A DNA stretch of 64,000 nt from Hyphomonas neptunium ATCC 15444 (GTDB taxonomy: Bacteria; Pseudomonadota; Alphaproteobacteria; Caulobacterales; Hyphomonadaceae). The stretch is from the NCBI RefSeq assembly GCF_000013025.1, contig NC_008358.1:372001-436000 (forward strand), read 5' to 3'. Position numbers and translations under genes: made by a program. Under the pieces are notes generated by a model. The model had not been told where the DNA came from. It made no database searches and saw only the letters and a program-made list of their open reading frames with translations. Positions 58,746-64,000 of this stretch are shown here, piece after piece; position 1 is the stretch's first letter, and each line of letters begins with the position of its first letter.

Positions 58746-59221
58746 CCCTGTCTCAGGAATGGGCAGATCTGAAGCAGTTTCGCTTCGGTGATAGTCCTGA
58801 ATTGGCAGACCGTCTGGCCTCTCTTGTTGTGGCCGGCGTCAAGAAAGCTACCTGTTCGGCCGTGGCAAACGGGTTCGAGGCAGCTCTGGGCGAGCAGCAG
58901 GTTGTGCTCAGCGGCGAGGGACGCCCTGTCGCGGTCATCGAAACGCTGTCCCTGGATGTGCTGCCTTTTGAGAAAGTGACGCCGGCGCAGGCAGCGCAGG
59001 AGGGCGAGGGGGATCTCAGCTATCCCTACTGGCGAGATGCGCATGAAGCCTATTTCCAGCGCGAGGGCACCTACGCGCCGGATATGGACGTCATCTTTGA
59101 AACATTTCGCCTTGTCGCCATTCTCGATGACGACTTCGCCGAAGGGGCGGAAGGCGAAGTCAAAGCCGAGCGCGCAGAGGCGCATGCGGCAGGTTACACG
59201 GCTCTTGGAGCGGATACATGA
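58742..59221 (+). CDS. ASCH domain protein between pheS and pheT
   Basis: The 159-residue protein matches the ASCH (PUA-like) fold: [25 protein letters not shown] at the start (the G-x-K-x-x-T-x-S/C pattern), [20 protein letters not shown] in the middle, then the acidic [19 protein letters not shown] motif. ASCH proteins are thought to bind RNA or nucleotide derivatives, and some hydrolyse acylcytidines. The GTG start overlaps the pheS TGA by 4 bases, and its stop overlaps the pheT ATG by 4, so three proteins are translationally coupled. The tight coupling hints at a link to tRNA or translation, which is inference. Confidence 0.85.
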
Positions 59222-61611
59222 AATTCTCCCTTTCCTGGCTGAACGATCACCTTGTTACCAAGGCATCGCTTCAGGACATTCTCGATCTGATGCTCAAGGC
59301 CGGCCTTGAGGTTGAAGAGGTGACTGACCCGCGCGAGAAACTTGCGCCGTTCACCGTCTGCAAGGTGATTGAGGCCAAGCCCCATCCGGATGCGGACAAA
59401 TTGCGCGTCTGCACGGTAGAAACCATTGACGGCGTCAAGCAGATCGTCTGCGGCGCCCCCAATGCGCGCACCGGCATGACCGCGATCTATGCCCCGCTCG
59501 GCACCTTCATTCCGGGGCTCGATTTCGCGCTCGACAAGAAGCCCCGCGCCATTCGCGGGATTGAGAGCCATGGCATGATGTGCTCCTCGCGCGAGCTTGA
59601 GGTGGGTGAGGACCATGACGGCATTCTCGATCTTGATGACAGCCTGAAGGTCGGCACGCCCGCCGCCGAGGCACTTGGCCAGACCGACCCCGTGATCGAC
59701 TTTGAAGTGACGCCTAACCGGCCCGACTGGCTGGGCGTGCAGGGTATTGCGCGCGACCTCGCTGCGGCCGGGGCAGGGCGTTTCCTGCGTAACGATCCCA
59801 AGAAGGTCAATGGCAGCTATGACTGCCCCATCGACATCAAGCTTGAGGCCACAGAGGCCTGTCCGATGTTTGCCGGGGCGCTGATCCGCGGCGTCACCAA
59901 TGGTCCGTCACCGGACTGGATGCAGGCGCGCCTCAAGGCAGCCGGTCTCCAGCCCAAATCGCTGCTCGTTGATGTGACGAACTATATCTCTCTTGACCGC
60001 GCGCGCCCGCTGCACGTGTATGATGCAGCCAGGCTCTCCGGCGCCGTGGTTGCCCGGCTCGGCAGGAAGGGCGAGACGCTCGAGGCGCTCGATGGGAAGA
60101 CCTATCCGATCACGGAAGACATGTGCGTCATCGCCGACAATTCCGGCGCGATCGGTCTGGGCGGCGTCATGGGCGGCGTTTCGACAGCTGTTTCGGCGGA
60201 GACCGTGGACGTCTTCATTGAATCTGCCTGGTTCGATCCGTTGCGCACCGCGCGCACGGGCCGCGCCACGGGCATCCATTCGGACGCCCGCTACCGGTTC
60301 GAGCGCGGCGTTGATCCGCACAGCTCAATCGATGGCCTCAACTTCGCGATTGCGCTGATCCTGGAATATGGCGGCGGTCAGGTCTCGAAGGCAAAGGTCG
60401 CCGGATCTATCCCGGCGCGAATGCAGAAGGTCACCTTCTACCCCGTTGATGTCGAGCGCCTCACGGGCCTCATCGTCAAGCCGGCGGAAATGAAGCGCAT
60501 CCTCAAGGATCTCGAATTCGACATCGAGGATGCAGGTGATGCCTGGTATCTCCTGCCCCCCTCGCACCGGTTCGACATGGAACAGTCGGCTGACATCGTA
60601 GAAGAAATTGCCCGCCTGATCGGCTTTGACCAGTTGCCGACCACCTCCCTGCCGCTGCCTGAAGGCGGGCGCCGGGTGATCACGACGCCGCGTCAGGCGC
60701 GAGTGGCCATCTCGCGCCGTGTCATGGCGGCGCGCGGTTTCCTTGAAGCGGTCACCTGGAGCTTCATGGCGCGGGAACATGCCGACCTGTTCGGCAAGAC
60801 CGAGGATGTGCTCGCCGTGGCAAACCCTGTCGCCAGCGAGTTGAACTACATGCGCCCCTCGGCATTGGGCAACCTTGCCCAGGCGGCCCAGCGCGCGCGC
60901 AATCGCGGTGAGCGCACCATCCGCCTCTTTGAAGCTGGCCCCATCTATCTCGGCGATGGCCCCAAAGATCAGCGTACTGTGATTGCCGGTCTCGTTCTGC
61001 CTGCGGCTGAGCGCCACTGGCAGGGCCGCGCTGCGCCTTATGACGCCTATGCCGCCAAGGCCGATCTCTTCGCGCTGCTTGCTGCGCTCGGCCAGCCGGG
61101 CGAGCGTTTCCAGGTCGCGGCGCCAACCCAGCCCCACTGGCATCCCGGCCAGGCCGCCAGCCTCAAGCTCGGCCCGAAGATGACCGTTGCCAATTTCGGC
61201 GCGCTGCATCCCGGCGTGCTCAAGACGCTGGATGTTGAGGGCCCGGTCTATGCGTTCGAGTTGAACCTCAACGCCCTGCCGGTGATGAAGGTGAAATCCA
61301 CCAAGACCAAACCGGTTCTGGAACGTGCTGAGCTGACACCGATCCGCCGCGACCTCGCTTTTGTGGTCGATGCGGGCGTGGCCGCCGGAGATGTCGTCCG
61401 TCATGCTCAGTCTGCCGAGAAGCAGCTCATCGCAGCAATCGACGTGTTCGATGTGTATCAGGGCCAGGGCGTCGGCGAGGGGAAGAAGTCGGTGGCGATC
61501 GAAATCACGCTCCAGCCAAAAGAGGCCCTTAAGGACGAGCAGATCCAACAGGTAATCGAGCGTATCGTCGCTTCGGTCGCCAAGGGAACCGGCGGTGTGC
61601 TAAGAGGCTAA
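59218..61611 (+). CDS. pheT: phenylalanine--tRNA ligase beta subunit
   Basis: PheT carries the editing and tRNA-binding functions. The 797 residues show an N-terminal [12 protein letters not shown], a tRNA-binding OB domain (about 40-150, EAKPHPDADKLRVCTVE), the B3/B4 editing core (about 210-390, with LVDVTNYISLDRARPLHVYD), B5 (about 400-480), the catalytic-like domain, and a C-terminal FDX-ACB anticodon-binding domain (about 700-797, RRDLAFVVDAG and ending GTGGVLRG). The length is normal. It starts inside the ASCH gene stop (ATGA). Confidence 0.97.
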   Translation: MKFSLSWLNDHLVTKASLQDILDLMLKAGLEVEEVTDPREKLAPFTVCKVIEAKPHPDADKLRVCTVETIDGVKQIVCGAPNARTGMTAIYAPLGTFIPGLDFALDKKPRAIRGIESHGMMCSSRELEVGEDHDGILDLDDSLKVGTPAAEALGQTDPVIDFEVTPNRPDWLGVQGIARDLAAAGAGRFLRNDPKKVNGSYDCPIDIKLEATEACPMFAGALIRGVTNGPSPDWMQARLKAAGLQPKSLLVDVTNYISLDRARPLHVYDAARLSGAVVARLGRKGETLEALDGKTYPITEDMCVIADNSGAIGLGGVMGGVSTAVSAETVDVFIESAWFDPLRTARTGRATGIHSDARYRFERGVDPHSSIDGLNFAIALILEYGGGQVSKAKVAGSIPARMQKVTFYPVDVERLTGLIVKPAEMKRILKDLEFDIEDAGDAWYLLPPSHRFDMEQSADIVEEIARLIGFDQLPTTSLPLPEGGRRVITTPRQARVAISRRVMAARGFLEAVTWSFMAREHADLFGKTEDVLAVANPVASELNYMRPSALGNLAQAAQRARNRGERTIRLFEAGPIYLGDGPKDQRTVIAGLVLPAAERHWQGRAAPYDAYAAKADLFALLAALGQPGERFQVAAPTQPHWHPGQAASLKLGPKMTVANFGALHPGVLKTLDVEGPVYAFELNLNALPVMKVKSTKTKPVLERAELTPIRRDLAFVVDAGVAAGDVVRHAQSAEKQLIAAIDVFDVYQGQGVGEGKKSVAIEITLQPKEALKDEQIQQVIERIVASVAKGTGGVLRG

Positions 61612-61635
61612 CGGGAACAGCAAGGGACGGCTGGG

Positions 61636-62457
61636 ATGGGACTGAAACGGCGGCTTTATGATGCGTTAGCGCCAGAGGCGCGCCGGTCTGGTCTCTCGAT
61701 GACGAATGCGGCAATCGTCGGTCTCGTCATTCTCAGCTTTCTCTTCCTGGCGCTGGAAACCGAGCCGACGCTGCAGGCGGTTCCGGCCTGGCAGAAAACC
61801 TTCCATATTTTCAATGTCGGGGTCGTGATCATCTTCGCGCTGGAATATGCCGCGCGGGTGTGGTGCGCCGGTATTGATCCTGATTATCGCGGACTGCGCG
61901 GGCGCCTGCGTTACATAACGAAGTTCTATTCGATTGCAGACCTTCTGGCTTTCCTGCCGGAGCTTCTCCTGATGATGCTTGGTTCGGGATCAACGCTTCT
62001 GGTCCTGCGCGTCTTGCGTCTGGCGCGCCTGATAAAGATTGCCCGCTTCATTCCGGCCTTTGAGGCGCTGGGCGCAGCGGTGCGGCGGGCCAGCTCGCTG
62101 CTCCTGACATCGCTCGCCCTGGCAGTGACGCTGGTTTATGTCGCGGCGGTGCTTCTGTATTTCGTTGAAGGTGTGGGCGGCGTCCAGCAGGAAGCCTTTG
62201 CGTCCATTCCGCGCGCCATATGGTGGTCTGTGGCCACACTGACGACAGTGGGGTATGGCGATGTCTACCCGGTCACCCCGCTGGGCCGGTTTTGTGCTGG
62301 TCTCATCGCGATTGCCGGCATCGGCGTTGTGGCGCTGCCGGCGGGCGTGTTCGCCAGCGCCTTCTCCGACGAGCTGCGGGAGCGCGAGCTTTCCAGCCTG
62401 CGGAGCGAACTGGAACAGACGAAGGCGGATACCGCTGAGGAGACGTTGGATGAATAA
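61636..62457 (+). CDS. voltage-gated potassium channel-type ion transporter
   Basis: The 273-residue membrane protein has six helices. The S4 voltage sensor is SGSTLLVLRVLRLARLIKIA with Arg/Lys every third or fourth residue. The pore loop carries the K+ selectivity filter T204-V-G-Y-G-D209 in TLTTVGYGDVYP. A C-terminal coiled coil (about 240-270, ELRERELSSLRSELEQ) probably assembles the tetramer. There is no RCK/TrkA domain. pheT ends 24 bases upstream and dapB begins inside its end. Confidence 0.92.
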   Translation: MGLKRRLYDALAPEARRSGLSMTNAAIVGLVILSFLFLALETEPTLQAVPAWQKTFHIFNVGVVIIFALEYAARVWCAGIDPDYRGLRGRLRYITKFYSIADLLAFLPELLLMMLGSGSTLLVLRVLRLARLIKIARFIPAFEALGAAVRRASSLLLTSLALAVTLVYVAAVLLYFVEGVGGVQQEAFASIPRAIWWSVATLTTVGYGDVYPVTPLGRFCAGLIAIAGIGVVALPAGVFASAFSDELRERELSSLRSELEQTKADTAEETLDE

Positions 62458-63280
62458 ACCGGAAAACCCCCTCAGTGTCGCCATCGCTGGTATCGCCGGG
62501 CGTATGGGGCGCCAGCTTGCGGCTGTTTCCATTGATCGCGGCGTCCGGATTACCGGCGCCACGGAAGTCGCGGCCGCCAACGCTTATGGCGAAGACATCG
62601 GCCTCCTTGCCGGCCGCCGGGCCATTGGCCTGCATCCTGTTGCTGACGCGGCCGGAGCTGCAGCGGGCGCAGGTGTGTGGATCGATTTCACACGGCCCGA
62701 AGCAACACTCGCCGCGTTAAAAGCGCTTGCCAGCACATCTGTGCGCGCAGCGATTATCGGCACCACAGGCTTTACCGCCGCTGAGGAAGATGCCATCGCG
62801 GCGGCGTCCTCCCGTTTTGCGATTGTGAAGGCGGGCAATTTCTCCATCGGGGTGAACCTGCTGGAGGCACTGACGCGTCTGGCGGCCAGCCGTCTGGGTA
62901 CGGAGTGGGACATCGAAGTCCTCGAAACCCACCACCGCATGAAGGCGGATGCCCCTTCGGGCACGGCCCTGATGCTTGGTGCGGCGGCGGCAGAGGGCAG
63001 GGGCGCGCCGCTCAGCGACCTGCGGGCCGCGCCCTATGATGGCCCCGACGCGCAGCGCGAAACCGGCCAGATCGGCTTTTCCGTGCGCCGTGCCGGGGGG
63101 GTGATCGGCGAGCATGAGGTGACATTCGGCTCGGAAAAGGAGCTCATCCGGCTTTCCCATACGGCACTTGATCGCTCGGTCTTTGCCGAAGGCGCGCTGC
63201 ATGCCGCTGCCTGGGCCGTGTCCCAGCCGCCGGGCCTTTACGATATGAACGATGTGTTGGGTCTCGGCCACACCGGCTGA
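62450..63280 (+). CDS. dapB: 4-hydroxy-tetrahydrodipicolinate reductase
   Basis: DapB reduces hydroxytetrahydrodipicolinate in lysine/DAP synthesis. The 276 residues have the NAD(P)H-binding start VAIAGIAGRMGRQLA, DFTRPEATLAAL, GTTGF and the catalytic/substrate motif EVLETHHRMKADAPSGTALMLG. GAGGAG lies 8 bases before ATG 62450; the frame is open further upstream, but only as a shadow of the channel gene. Start and channel stop overlap by 8 bases. Confidence 0.96.
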   Translation: MNKPENPLSVAIAGIAGRMGRQLAAVSIDRGVRITGATEVAAANAYGEDIGLLAGRRAIGLHPVADAAGAAAGAGVWIDFTRPEATLAALKALASTSVRAAIIGTTGFTAAEEDAIAAASSRFAIVKAGNFSIGVNLLEALTRLAASRLGTEWDIEVLETHHRMKADAPSGTALMLGAAAAEGRGAPLSDLRAAPYDGPDAQRETGQIGFSVRRAGGVIGEHEVTFGSEKELIRLSHTALDRSVFAEGALHAAAWAVSQPPGLYDMNDVLGLGHTG

Positions 63281-63379
63281 GGAAAGCGCCGTCATATCAG
63301 CCGAATGCGCCTTGACGCGGCGCAGCATCGTGACAACGTGACGGTTGTTTAACGTTCAGGGTTGCATCCCAGTAGCGGA

Positions 63380-63784
63380 ATGATCGGCATTGTAGTTGTC
63401 AGCCATGGAAGATTAGCCCACGAGCTCGTCGCAGCAGCGGAGCACGTTGTGGGCCGCCTTTGGCGTGCGCGCGCCGTCTCTATCGATTCTGACGATGACC
63501 TCGACCTCAAGCGTGAGCACATTCTGGCCGCTGTGAAAGCCTGCGATGCAGGTCGCGGCGTTATCGTACTGACCGACATGTTCGGCGGCACGCCTTCAAA
63601 CCTCGTCCTGTCCATCCGCGGCAGTGTGCCGATGGAAATCGTCTCCGGCGCAAATCTGCCGATGCTGATCAAGCTGGCCGAAGTCCGTGAAGTGCTGAGC
63701 CTGGAAGAGGCGGCGATCGCTGCCGCAGAGGGCGGGCGCAAATATGTGACCATCGCGTCCGAACTGCTGGCCCGGCTGCCCTGA
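63380..63784 (+). CDS. PTS EIIA component, mannose type (regulatory PTS)
   Basis: The 134-residue EIIA-Man domain has its phospho-acceptor H9 in IVVVSHGRLAHELV, and also VIVLTDMFGGTPSN and EIVSGANLPMLIKL, the standard family motifs. Fusion domains IIB/IIC/IID are absent, as in the alphaproteobacterial regulatory PTS. ATG 63380 is the preferred start over TTG 63362. The HPr gene starts in its stop codon (TGATG), so the pair forms a phosphorelay; no sugar permease is nearby. Confidence 0.9.
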   Translation: MIGIVVVSHGRLAHELVAAAEHVVGRLWRARAVSIDSDDDLDLKREHILAAVKACDAGRGVIVLTDMFGGTPSNLVLSIRGSVPMEIVSGANLPMLIKLAEVREVLSLEEAAIAAAEGGRKYVTIASELLARLP

Positions 63785-64000
63785 TGTCGACGTCCGTTCC
63801 GGCAGCCTCTGCCCGTGTCACGATTGTCAATCGTAAGGGCCTGCATGCGCGGGCGTCGGCGAAGGTCGCCAAGCTTGCGGCCGAGTATGATGCCAAGGTC
63901 ATCGTGCGCCATGAGGGCGAGCAGGCAGATGCCCGCTCGATCATGGATCTCCTGATGCTCGTTGCCCATACAGGCTGCGAGATCGAGCTTTCGGGCACCG
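63784..64000 (+). CDS. ptsH: HPr family phosphocarrier (3' end beyond window)
   Basis: Seventy-two residues are visible, and the frame remains open at the window edge. The active-site motif NRKGLHARASAKVAKLA places phospho-His at H21, and the second conserved region DARSIMDLLMLVAHTGCEIEL contains the Ser of the HPr kinase site within ARSIMDLL. It overlaps the EIIA stop by one base. It would transfer phosphate from EI to the EIIA upstream. EI and HPr kinase are not in the window. Confidence 0.92.
   Translation, partial: MSTSVPAASARVTIVNRKGLHARASAKVAKLAAEYDAKVIVRHEGEQADARSIMDLLMLVAHTGCEIELSGT

Overview
The window reads as core chromosome of a GC-rich alphaproteobacterium, most likely a stalked or dimorphic marine relative of Caulobacter (Hyphomonadaceae/Maricaulales type). 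Reasons: a DivL-type kinase with tyrosine at the phospho-acceptor position (21820-24267), CtrA-type boxes TTAA-N7-TTAA (21692-21706 and 341-355), a GTTC-N7-GTTC SOS box in front of recN, and the order recN-ligA / bamD / lpxC / ftsZ-ftsA-ftsQ-ddl. The genus is inference. I saw no tRNA, rRNA, CRISPR array, IS element or replication origin.

Layout. 1-4.9 kb: a small CtrA-box gene, an aminopeptidase P, a membrane-anchored cold-shock-like protein, a short GH29 fucosidase and a DUF2459 protein. 5-16 kb: DNA repair (recN, ligA), bamD, an XRE regulator, lpxC, and the division block ftsZ-ftsA-ftsQ-ddl. 16.4-19.9 kb interrupts the usual murC-murB-ddl continuity: it holds a TonB-receptor-like outer membrane protein and an AT-rich two-gene cassette (DUF5343-like plus TIGR02391/Ymh-like), the best candidate for acquired DNA with an accessory, possibly defence-related, role. 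murB, an EF-hand protein and divL follow. 24-40 kb is mixed metabolism and envelope: a dicarboxylate symporter, HrpB helicase, PBP4, an amidohydrolase with a membrane AraC-type regulator, an RluA-type synthase with a histidine kinase, a MerA-like flavoprotein with a TVP38 protein, DUF547 and a beta-lactamase-fold hydrolase.

40-47.5 kb: rpmH-rnpA-yidC-engB, argB-DUF1036-HAD and dapD. 47.5-54.6 kb: DUF4287, an HWE kinase, a hydrolase, two glycosyltransferases and a large zinc metalloprotease. 54.8-61.6 kb: translation genes infC, rpmI, rplT, an overlooked small basic ORF, pheS-ASCH-pheT, with an HWE kinase between infC and rpmI. The end holds an ion channel, dapB, and a PTS pair (EIIA-Man type and HPr); the HPr gene runs off the edge.

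Points worth attention: infC appears to start at ATA behind a strong Shine-Dalgarno; 10-bp repeats with a GGACA core occur both at the ftsZ terminator and inside the coding region of the metalloprotease; a 53-codon basic ORF follows rplT; and several genes have starts corrected here by ribosome-binding-site position.
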